This document shows, piece after piece, positions 44,986-52,601 of a stretch of DNA of 64,000 nucleotides. Numbering within the stretch: position 1 is the stretch's first letter; each line of letters begins with the position of its first letter. The translations under genes were made by a program, and so were the position numbers. A model generated the notes under the pieces. That model saw only the letters and a list, made by a program, of their open reading frames with translations. It was not told the DNA's origin and did not search any database. Origin of the DNA: Flavobacterium frigoris PS1 (GTDB taxonomy: Bacteria; Bacteroidota; Bacteroidia; Flavobacteriales; Flavobacteriaceae). The DNA is taken from positions 1 through 64,000 of the forward strand of contig NZ_AHKF01000015.1 in assembly GCF_000252125.1 (NCBI RefSeq), in the 5' to 3' direction.

Positions 44986-45708
44986 TTATTCTTGGTCTTC
45001 GTCTTTTGAGAATTTACTCTTTTTCACTTCTTTAACAATTGGTTTTCCGCCAACAACCACGACGATTTCACCTCTTGGCGCTGTTTTTTCAAAATGGGTT
45101 AAAACCTCACGAGTGGTTCCTCTCACGTTTTCCTCGTGCAATTTTGACAATTCTCTAGAAACACAAATTGGTCTGTCTTCGCCAAAGTAGGTGATGAATT
45201 CGGCCAGTGTTTTTACTAATTTATGAGGAGAAACATATAGAATCATAGTTCTCGTTTCCTCAGCAAGTTCTAAATATCGAGTTTGGCGCCCTTTTTTTTC
45301 TGGTAAAAAACCTTCGAAAACAAATTTGTCATTAGGTAAACCGCTATTGACTAAGGCAGGAACAAAAGCCGTTGCGCCAGGCAAACATTCGACAGTGATA
45401 CCGTTTTCGACACAAGCGCGAGTCAACAAAAAACCTGGGTCCGAAATCGCTGGAGTTCCCGCATCAGAAATCAAGGCAATAGTTTCACCTGCTTTCATTC
45501 GTGAAATTAAATTCTCGACTGTTTTGTGCTCATTGTGCATGTGATGGCTATGCATATGTGTGCCAATCTCAAAATGCTTTAAGAGCTTTCCGCTGGTGCG
45601 CGTGTCTTCGGCTAGAATCAAATCGACTTCTTTTAGGATTCGAATTGCTCTAAACGTCATGTCTTCAAGATTGCCTATTGGTGTGGGAACTATATATAAT
45701 TTTGACAT
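44986..45708 (-). CDS. rsmI: 16S rRNA (cytidine-1402-2'-O)-methyltransferase
   Basis: 240 residues of the tetrapyrrole methylase fold. The N-terminus LYIVPTPIGNLEDMTFRAIRIL and the AEDTRTSGKLL, GTPAISDPG and LPGATAFVPALVNSGLP blocks are RsmI signatures. It 2'-O-methylates C1402 of 16S rRNA near the P site. It is first in the group leading to HopJ-family, recJ and MFS genes. Confidence 0.95.
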   Translation of the reverse strand: MSKLYIVPTPIGNLEDMTFRAIRILKEVDLILAEDTRTSGKLLKHFEIGTHMHSHHMHNEHKTVENLISRMKAGETIALISDAGTPAISDPGFLLTRACVENGITVECLPGATAFVPALVNSGLPNDKFVFEGFLPEKKGRQTRYLELAEETRTMILYVSPHKLVKTLAEFITYFGEDRPICVSRELSKLHEENVRGTTREVLTHFEKTAPRGEIVVVVGGKPIVKEVKKSKFSKDEDQE

Positions 45709-45807
45709 AAAATGGGATGCGAGTATTCTATTTAGTTTTGGATAAAAACAAAAAACCTTCTGTTATTTAAGCGAGTCTTTATCTTGATTTGTGAAATTCA
45801 AATTTGT

Positions 45808-46959
45808 TTAGAGGAACTTCTTCTCAATGATGTCCATAAAACGTTCTGCATAATCATCTTTTCCTTTCCAATCATTATAATCAGGTTTCACCATTTCTTC
45901 TATAAAATTCTTTGTTTCATAAAAGTTGTCAAAAGTGATTAGTTGATTTAGAACGCGGTTGTAATCTTCAGTGCTGTTACCAAAAAGGTGTTTTACAAAT
46001 GCTATTCTATCGTTCAAATCAATGTCGATTCCTTTTGATAGTTTATCGTTTAGCGACACACTTTTTGCTTGGACCGTTTCAGTTTTTGTTTCCTCTATAT
46101 TAACTGTAGCTTTTTCTTGTGGAGCTTCAAATTCAGTTATCGGAGGTAAAGCTTCAATATCATCTACTTTTACAAAATGAGGTTCACTATAATTACCGCC
46201 TAATAAATCTGCAAATGAGATTTGCATCGTTTCCGGCTGCTTTGGAACTTCCAATTCTGTGTCTTCCGTTAGTTCAAAAGCGGCTTTAAATGTTGGGGGA
46301 GTTTCTTTTTTAGCTTCTATATCTTCAACTGTTTCTTCCGCAACTATACTCTCTTGACTTTCCTCTTCCGACAAATCCTTTTCTTCTGTCTCAGGCTGTA
46401 GTTCCTGTATATCTGCTTCAAATTCTTCAACAACTGTCTCCTCTTCTTCTATATCTTCGTCCATTTCGTCCATTGAAAATTCAGGTGATGTGGTTCTTTC
46501 AACTTTGGAATTTTCTTCTGTTTCTGAATTTTCAGTGATTTCAGATTCATCGACTGCAGTGATTTCTTCAGTTGCTAATTCTTCTTCAGTGGATATCTGT
46601 TCGTCTAGATTTTCAACTTCGGCAGTTTCTTCAACTGGGGTGATTTCTTCTAGTGTTGTTTCTTCCGCAAGCGTTTCTTCTGAAGCTTCAGGAAAAACGT
46701 TGCTTTCTGTCATTTCAATAACGGTTTCAACAGGCAATTCGGCATTACGGTCATAAAGATCTTCAATTTCTTTCTGCATTTCTGCATAATCTATCGTCGG
46801 TTTGGTCGTGCCATAGTTTTCTTCTATAAATCTTAAAACGGACAGTTTCTCATATAATTTTTGAGTTTCTAAATACAATTGATTGATGTCAGATTTATTC
46901 TTTATTTTTAAAATTCTATGTGCAATGCTGATTAAGTCGGCTTCCAATCTTTTTTTCAT
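45808..46959 (-). CDS. Glu-rich acidic protein of unknown function
   Basis: 383 residues. The N-terminal about 60 residues are normal (LEADLISIAHRILKIKNKSDINQLY...LSVLRFIEEN). A Glu/Thr/Val-rich low-complexity region follows (about 80-225), and a conserved C-terminal part ends RIAFVKHLFGNSTEDYNRVLNQLITFDNF...NDWKGKDDYAERFMDI. Members of this kind occur in flavobacteria as uncharacterised proteins. I do not recognise a function. The acidic linker suggests a flexible spacer between two small folded ends. Confidence 0.8.
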   Translation of the reverse strand: MKKRLEADLISIAHRILKIKNKSDINQLYLETQKLYEKLSVLRFIEENYGTTKPTIDYAEMQKEIEDLYDRNAELPVETVIEMTESNVFPEASEETLAEETTLEEITPVEETAEVENLDEQISTEEELATEEITAVDESEITENSETEENSKVERTTSPEFSMDEMDEDIEEEETVVEEFEADIQELQPETEEKDLSEEESQESIVAEETVEDIEAKKETPPTFKAAFELTEDTELEVPKQPETMQISFADLLGGNYSEPHFVKVDDIEALPPITEFEAPQEKATVNIEETKTETVQAKSVSLNDKLSKGIDIDLNDRIAFVKHLFGNSTEDYNRVLNQLITFDNFYETKNFIEEMVKPDYNDWKGKDDYAERFMDIIEKKFL

Positions 46960-47200
46960 AACGTTTTAGATTATAGTATGTATGGCGTATGTATTTGTGT
47001 TTTTTGTCTAATTGTATTTTGCCTAAGAAATAAAGACCTTTTATGTGGAACATTTTATTGTTTAAATAAGCGTTCACGGATTCCCGAATTGATAAAATTT
47101 TTCTACATTTGAGACAACGTAAAAGTATAAAATCTTAAGCGGGTTTATTACACTACAAAGTAATAAAAACTATTCATTTTTTAAGTTAGAAAAATACGAA
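46960..47200. other. Intergenic DNA between divergent genes
   Basis: 241 bp between the Glu-rich protein gene and tdk. AT-rich, with no full promoter match or gene that I can support. Confidence 0.4.
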
Positions 47201-47794
47201 ATGTTTCTCGAAAATACAGTAAATCATAAAGAACAATTTGGTTGGATCGAAGTTATATGCGGTTCCATGTTTTCGGGTAAAACCGAAGAGTTAATTCGTC
47301 GCCTCAAAAGAGCACAGTTTGCCAAACAAAAAGTTGAAATATTTAAACCTGCAATTGACACGCGCTATCATGATGATATGGTTGTATCTCACGATGCTAA
47401 TGAAATTCGCTCCACTGCCGTACCTGCAGCAGCAAACATCGCCATTTTGGCCCAAGGTTGTGACGTAGTGGGAATTGATGAAGCGCAATTTTTTGATGAT
47501 GAGATCGTCAAAATCTGTAATGATCTTGCAAATCAAGGGATTCGTGTTATTGTTGCCGGATTAGATATGGATTTCAAGGGAAACCCTTTTGGACCTATGC
47601 CTGCATTAATGGCAACAGCCGAATATGTAACTAAAGTACATGCGGTATGTACACGTACTGGGAACCTGGCTAATTATAGTTTTCGTAAAACTGACAGTGA
47701 TAAATTAGTAATGCTAGGTGAAACTGAAGAGTATGAACCATTAAGCCGTGCGGCTTATTATCACGCCATGCGAAAAAATGACGAGGAAAAATAA
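47201..47794 (+). CDS. tdk: Thymidine kinase
   Basis: 197 residues. The P-loop is [17 protein letters not shown]; the Walker B-like DEAQFF (VGIDEAQFF) has the catalytic Glu region. The lasso loop has AVCTRTG, a form with only one of the zinc Cys usual in type II enzymes. It phosphorylates thymidine for salvage. A bidirectional terminator separates it from rpoN. Confidence 0.93.
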   Translation: MFLENTVNHKEQFGWIEVICGSMFSGKTEELIRRLKRAQFAKQKVEIFKPAIDTRYHDDMVVSHDANEIRSTAVPAAANIAILAQGCDVVGIDEAQFFDDEIVKICNDLANQGIRVIVAGLDMDFKGNPFGPMPALMATAEYVTKVHAVCTRTGNLANYSFRKTDSDKLVMLGETEEYEPLSRAAYYHAMRKNDEEK

Positions 47795-47865
47795 ACCCTC
47801 TTCCTAGTCTTCTCCGGAGCAGAGGTAGGTTGAATTTAATTGGAATCAAAAAAGTCTACATGACA

Positions 47866-47902
47866 AAAAAACCTTTCTGACACTCAGAAAGGTTTTTTAT
47901 AT
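47866..47902. terminator. Bidirectional terminator between tdk and rpoN
   Basis: AACCTTTCTGA pairs with TCAGAAAGGTT, with A and T runs on both sides. Confidence 0.9.
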
Positions 47903-47925
47903 AAATAAATCTCGAATCGGTAATA

Positions 47926-49392
47926 TTATATCTTCTTCCTCATTCTTGCTACTGGAATATCGAGTTGCTCTCTGTATTTAGCAATGGTTCTTCTGGCAAT
48001 AGGGTAGCCTTTCTCTTTTAACAATTCTGCCAATTGATCATCTGGTAAAGGTTTTTTCTTGTCCTCTTCCTCAATAATATTTTGCAATATTTTTTTGATT
48101 TCAAGTGTAGAAACATCTTCACCTTGGTCATTTTTCATGGCTTCAGAGAAAAATTCCTTAATCAGTTTAGTGCCATAAGGTGTTTCAACATATTTACTAT
48201 TTGCCACACGAGAAACAGTCGAGATATCGAGCCCAACTAAATCAGCGATGTCCTTCAAAATCATCGGTTTCAACTTGGTTTCATCACCATCTAAGAAGTA
48301 TTCTTCCTGATAATGCATGATGGCATTCATAGTTACAAAAAGTGTTTCCTGACGTTGTCTAATGGCATCAATAAACCATTTTGCCGAGTCTAGTTTTTGT
48401 TTGATAAACTGAACGGCATCTTTTTGTGAGCCTGATTTGTCCTTAGATACCTTATAGGTCTGCATCATTTCCTGATAATCTTTGGAAACGTGTAGGGAAG
48501 GAGCGTTTCTTCCGTTTAATGTTAATTCCAGTTCACCTTCTACAATTCTAATAGCAAAATCGGGAACTACATTCTCCGTGATTTTGTTATTCCCAGTAAA
48601 TCCTCCACCTGGTTTTGGGTTGAGTCTTTCGATTTCATGAATTGCTTTTTTTAGCTGTTCATTCGAAATGTTGTATTTCTGGATTAACTTATCGTAATGT
48701 TTTTTTGTAAAAGCGTCAAATTGATTTTCGATAATATCAGTAGCCAATTCCACGTATTCTGTTGGCGTTTTATGTTTCAGTTGCAGCAATAAACATTCCT
48801 GTAAATCTCTAGCGCCAACTCCTGATGGTTCTAGTTCATGGATTACTTGCAACATTCGCTCTACCGTTGGCTCGTCAGTATAAATACCTTGAGTAAACGC
48901 CATATCGTCTACTATGTCTGGAATACTTCTACGAATGTAACCCATGTCATCAATGCTACCTACCAGAAATTCAGCAATATCACGCTCTCCATCATCTAGA
49001 ATAAAGGTGTTTAGTTGATTGATTAAATCCTGGTGAAAACTTACTGGAGCCGCTAATGGAGATTCACGCTCCTCATCGTCATCACTGTAATTATTCGCTT
49101 GAGTTTTATAATCGGGAGTATCGTCACTACTTAAATATTCGTCTATGTTGATATCCTCAGCATCATTTCTGTCTGATTCTGCATCATCATAATCGTCATA
49201 ATCTTCGTTTTCGAATTCGTCTTTCTCGTATTCATCCTCTTCATTTCCGGCTTCAAGAGCTGGATTCTCATTCATTTCTTCTAATAAACGTTGCTCAAAG
49301 GCTTGCGTAGGCAATTGAATTAACTTCATCAACTGGATTTGTTGAGGAGATAATTTCTGTGATAATTTTAAATTTAAGAATTGCTTTAGCAT
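47926..49392 (-). CDS. rpoN: RNA polymerase sigma-54 factor
   Basis: 488 residues. Region I is Q/L-rich (LSQKLSPQQIQLMKLIQLPT). Region II is an acidic Asp/Glu linker (about 50-115). The core-binding and DNA-binding parts follow, with DISTVSRVANSKYVET and the RpoN box ARRTIAKYREQL at the end. It needs an AAA+ activator such as the NtrC-type regulator at 28689. It is downstream of asnS with a 79-nt gap that holds TTTAAAGTT repeats. Confidence 0.97.
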   Translation of the reverse strand: MLKQFLNLKLSQKLSPQQIQLMKLIQLPTQAFEQRLLEEMNENPALEAGNEEDEYEKDEFENEDYDDYDDAESDRNDAEDINIDEYLSSDDTPDYKTQANNYSDDDEERESPLAAPVSFHQDLINQLNTFILDDGERDIAEFLVGSIDDMGYIRRSIPDIVDDMAFTQGIYTDEPTVERMLQVIHELEPSGVGARDLQECLLLQLKHKTPTEYVELATDIIENQFDAFTKKHYDKLIQKYNISNEQLKKAIHEIERLNPKPGGGFTGNNKITENVVPDFAIRIVEGELELTLNGRNAPSLHVSKDYQEMMQTYKVSKDKSGSQKDAVQFIKQKLDSAKWFIDAIRQRQETLFVTMNAIMHYQEEYFLDGDETKLKPMILKDIADLVGLDISTVSRVANSKYVETPYGTKLIKEFFSEAMKNDQGEDVSTLEIKKILQNIIEEEDKKKPLPDDQLAELLKEKGYPIARRTIAKYREQLDIPVARMRKKI

Positions 49393-49465
49393 TTTTATTG
49401 TTTAAAAGTGTAAGGTTTAAAAGTTTAAAGTTGTTAGAGTTTTAAACAACTTTAAACTTGAAACA
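49393..49465. repeat. TTTAAAGTTT fold-back repeat between rpoN and asnS
   Basis: GTTTAAAAGTTTAAAGTTGTT is followed by AACAACTTTAAACTTGAAAC; the two parts are inverted and can form a hairpin. It could act as a terminator or a processing site for asnS-rpoN mRNA. Confidence 0.5.
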
Positions 49466-49471
49466 TTTTTT

Positions 49472-50908
49472 TTAGAACTCCGCATTCATTGGTGTTCTTG
49501 GAAAAGGAATTACATCACGTATGTTAGTCATTCCAGTCACAAACAACACTAATCTTTCAAATCCAAGACCAAAACCAGAGTGAACCGCTGAACCAAATCT
49601 TCGTGTATCAAGGTACCACCATAATTCTTCTTCGTCGATTCCTAAAGCTTTCATTTTTTCGACCAAAACATCAAAACGCTCTTCTCTTTGGGAACCTCCT
49701 ACAATTTCACCAATTCCTGGGAAAAGGATGTCCATCGCACGAACTGTTTTTCCGTCTTCGTTCAAACGCATATAAAATGCTTTGATATTTGCAGGGTAAT
49801 CAAACAAGATTACCGGACATTTAAAGTGTTTTTCAACTAAGTAACGCTCGTGTTCTGATTGTAAATCAGCTCCCCATTCGTTAATGATATAATTAAATTT
49901 TTTCTTTTTATTTGGTGTGCAATCTCTCAAAATATCAATAGCTTCAGTATAAGATACACGTTTGAAATTGTTTTCCAAAACAAAATTTAGTTTGTCTAGC
50001 AAAGCCATTTCGCTTCTTTCAGCTTGTGGTTTTGATTTCTCTTCGTCTAACAATCTTCCTTCTAGGAATTTCAAATCTTCAGGACATTTGTCCAAAACAT
50101 ATTTGATCACGTACTGAATAAAGTCTTCAGCAAGATCCATGTTGTCATTCAAGTCATTAAAAGCAACCTCTGGCTCAATCATCCAAAATTCTGCAAGGTG
50201 GCGTGAAGTATTTGAATTCTCTGCTCTAAACGTAGGTCCAAAAGTATAAATCTGACCTAAAGCCATTGCAAAAGTTTCTCCTTCTAATTGTCCTGAAACC
50301 GTTAGATTAGTCTCTTTTCCAAAGAAATCTTCTTTGTAATTTACTTTTCCATCTTCGGTTCTTGGCGTTCCGTCAAATGGTAAAGCAGTAACTTTAAACA
50401 TTTCACCAGCACCTTCAGCATCTGATCCGGTGATGATAGGAGTATTTACATATACAAAGCCTTTTTCCTGAAAATAGCTATGTACTGCGTAAGACAATAC
50501 GGAGCGCACGCGCATAATTGCTCCAAACATATTCGTACGAACACGTAAATGTGCATTTTCACGCAAGTAATCTAAGCTTGGTTTGTTTTTTGGTTGTATC
50601 GGGAATTTCTCAGCATCTGAGTCTCCTAGTATTTCCAGTTTGTTAACTTGAATCTCAAATTTCTGTCCGGCACCTTTACTTTCTACCAAAGTTCCTGTTA
50701 CAGAAATAGCAGCACCGGTAGTTATTCTTTTCAAAGTTTCATCTGGCGTGTTCTCAAAATCGACAACACATTGTATATTATTGATGGTTGAACCATCATT
50801 CAAAGCGATAAATTGATTGTTTCTAAAAGTTCTTACCCATCCTTTTGCATTTACCTCGTGTAGTATCGTTGTACTGTTTAGTAAGTCTTTAACTTTTGTG
50901 TGTCTCAT
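49472..50908 (-). CDS. asnS: Asparagine--tRNA ligase
   Basis: 478 residues. An OB-fold anticodon domain (about 15-105: [18 protein letters not shown]) is followed by the class II core: motif 2 region [25 protein letters not shown] and motif 3 [16 protein letters not shown]. The insertion of about 75 residues in the middle ([19 protein letters not shown]...) is common in bacterial AsnRS. It charges tRNA-Asn. Confidence 0.96.
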   Translation of the reverse strand: MRHTKVKDLLNSTTILHEVNAKGWVRTFRNNQFIALNDGSTINNIQCVVDFENTPDETLKRITTGAAISVTGTLVESKGAGQKFEIQVNKLEILGDSDAEKFPIQPKNKPSLDYLRENAHLRVRTNMFGAIMRVRSVLSYAVHSYFQEKGFVYVNTPIITGSDAEGAGEMFKVTALPFDGTPRTEDGKVNYKEDFFGKETNLTVSGQLEGETFAMALGQIYTFGPTFRAENSNTSRHLAEFWMIEPEVAFNDLNDNMDLAEDFIQYVIKYVLDKCPEDLKFLEGRLLDEEKSKPQAERSEMALLDKLNFVLENNFKRVSYTEAIDILRDCTPNKKKKFNYIINEWGADLQSEHERYLVEKHFKCPVILFDYPANIKAFYMRLNEDGKTVRAMDILFPGIGEIVGGSQREERFDVLVEKMKALGIDEEELWWYLDTRRFGSAVHSGFGLGFERLVLFVTGMTNIRDVIPFPRTPMNAEF

Positions 50909-51000
50909 TTAATTATATAATTGATATTAAAAATTGTCGTTCAATCGGATTACAAATATAATCGATTTCTTTTAATTGTCATTGTTGTAATAGTGTATTC

Positions 51001-51080
51001 AGGAGCTATTTCCCGCTATTCGCTATATCTTTTACTTTTTAAAGTAAAAAGTAAAAGGATGCCGCTACTATCGGGGCTAG
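51001..51080 (+). repeat. Dispersed intergenic hairpin element, copy D
   Basis: Left flank GGAGCTATTTCCCGCTATTC continues GCTATAT; the stem is CTTTTACTTT / AAAGTAAAAG-like with an AT loop; right flank ATGCCGCTACTATCGGGGCT. Both flanks match copy C (39781-39880), differing at only a few bases. The rest of the 50909-51182 gap holds no gene. Confidence 0.75.
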
Positions 51081-51182
51081 GCTGTAGAGGACTTTTAATT
51101 GTCCAAATAGAATTAAAATGCGTCCCAATCGCTAAGTCTCTAATTTCATAAAAAACAAGACATCTTTAAACAAATTAAAAAC

Positions 51183-51213
51183 TTGACAAACCTGCTAACA
51201 GTTTGTATTTTTG
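51183..51213 (+). promoter_or_regulatory. Predicted promoter of the SpoU-type methyltransferase gene
   Basis: TTG (51183-51185), 20 nt, then TATTTTTG (51206-51213), an exact match to TAnnTTTG. The ATG at 51218 is 4 nt beyond it, so transcription should start at or in the start codon. Confidence 0.65.
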
Positions 51214-51217
51214 CAGG

Positions 51218-51676
51218 ATGAATGATAATTTTATAACGGAGTATTTCGGCATAGGAATACAAAATGGTAAAACCCCTGAGAACTTAGGTGTTTTATGGCG
51301 CACGGCGCAAAACTTGGGCGCCAGCTATATTTTTACAATTGGAAACCGCTATGCTAAACAAGCCTGCGACACCCATAATGCTGTAAAATCAATCCCTTAT
51401 TTCCATTATGAAAATTTTGAAGGTTTCTATAAAAACTTGCCTAAAGGAGCGCGATTAGTAGGAGTGGAACTAGATGATAATGCAACTGATTTAGAGGTAT
51501 TCGAACACCCACGGCGTTGTGTTTATTTATTAGGCGCTGAAGACAACGGTCTCTCTAAAAAAGCCATCGAAAAATGCCATTATTTAGTAAAATTCAAATC
51601 CGAAAAGAGCTTAAACGTATCTGTCGCAGGAAGTATTGTACTTTATGATAGAGGTCTTAATAAACCTAGATCATAA
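51218..51676 (+). CDS. SpoU/TrmH-family RNA 2'-O-methyltransferase
   Basis: 152 residues from ATG 51218 (MNDNFITEYFGIGI); the frame from 51203 begins inside the promoter. The C-terminal SPOUT knot motifs are CVYLLGAEDNGLSKKAIEKC and LNVSVAGSIVLYDR. The protein is a short single-domain form, like TrmL-type enzymes. It methylates tRNA or rRNA ribose; the exact target is unknown. Confidence 0.88.
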   Translation: MNDNFITEYFGIGIQNGKTPENLGVLWRTAQNLGASYIFTIGNRYAKQACDTHNAVKSIPYFHYENFEGFYKNLPKGARLVGVELDDNATDLEVFEHPRRCVYLLGAEDNGLSKKAIEKCHYLVKFKSEKSLNVSVAGSIVLYDRGLNKPRS

Positions 51677-51720
51677 AAAATGTTTTGTTTATTGTGCCTT
51701 GAACACCTAATTTATTTAGA

Positions 51721-52494
51721 ATGAAAAAACTCTTTTACACGCTTTCTTTCGCCTTGATTTTTACATCATGTATAGGGCAAACTAAATTGGATAAACCTGA
51801 TGTAAATCCTGTTGAAGTTCAAAAAAGCTATCAAGAGTGGTACAAATATCAAAAAGAGCACATCATGCTTTCTACAGACTTTGTAGCATTAGATTCTAAT
51901 TCAAACCAAATTACTAAAGTAGCTTTCCTTCAGGAATTAACCGAAGGAAATTACATCCCTATTCGACTAAAGTCTGATACAGCTACTTTGTATTACCAGC
52001 TTTATAAAATAGAACCCAAATCTGATTCGAGTATAAAAGCATCTATCGCCGAAACAGCATTCAATGAAATTCAAAATCTAAAAAAAGAAGGTGAACCATT
52101 TCCCGTATTTTCATTCAAGGATTTAGATGGAAATTTAATTACAAATGAAAATCTAAAAGGAAAGATTGTCGTTATAAAATGCTGGTACATTCATTGTGCA
52201 GCCTGTCTTAAAGAGTTTCCAGATGTCAATCAATTAGTAAGCAAGTATAAAGATAGAAACGACCTTGTTTTCCTGAGCTTAGCTGAAGATACTCCAGAAC
52301 AATTAAAGCCTTTTTTAGCAAGAAAGCCACTCTCTTACGCTGTTGTTCCTAATATGAAAACGTATATGAATTTGACCTTGCAACTCAACGCTTTTCCCAC
52401 ACATTTTATCCTTAATAAGGAAGGATTTATAGTAAAAGTATTATCAGACTATAATAGTCTAGAGGTTGCTTTAGATAAAGTAAGTAAGGAATAA
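51721..52494 (+). CDS. TlpA-like thioredoxin-fold lipoprotein
   Basis: 257 residues. The N-terminus LFYTLSFALIFTSCIGQ is a lipoprotein signal with Cys17. The thioredoxin domain (about 120-255) has FPVFSFKDLDGNLITNENLKGK, the redox motif in KCWYIHCAACLKEFP (CxxC: CAAC) and FPTHFILNKEGFIVKVL with the cis-Pro. It likely acts in periplasmic disulfide reduction or cytochrome maturation. It is 44 nt after the methyltransferase, probably the same unit. Confidence 0.87.
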   Translation: MKKLFYTLSFALIFTSCIGQTKLDKPDVNPVEVQKSYQEWYKYQKEHIMLSTDFVALDSNSNQITKVAFLQELTEGNYIPIRLKSDTATLYYQLYKIEPKSDSSIKASIAETAFNEIQNLKKEGEPFPVFSFKDLDGNLITNENLKGKIVVIKCWYIHCAACLKEFPDVNQLVSKYKDRNDLVFLSLAEDTPEQLKPFLARKPLSYAVVPNMKTYMNLTLQLNAFPTHFILNKEGFIVKVLSDYNSLEVALDKVSKE

Positions 52495-52555
52495 ATTCAT
52501 CCTTCAATAGAAGGAAATCAATACGTTGTTTAGCTTGTCAGTTGCTTTTTGAACA

Positions 52556-52587
52556 TAAAAAATCCCGCCTTTACAGACGGGAAGTTG
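52556..52587 (-). terminator. Terminator after the GH63-like gene
   Basis: On the minus strand TCCCGTCTG and the partly complementary AAAGGCGGGA form a hairpin followed by TTTTTT. Confidence 0.75.
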
Positions 52588-52601
52588 AATGGTTTTTATG
52601 T

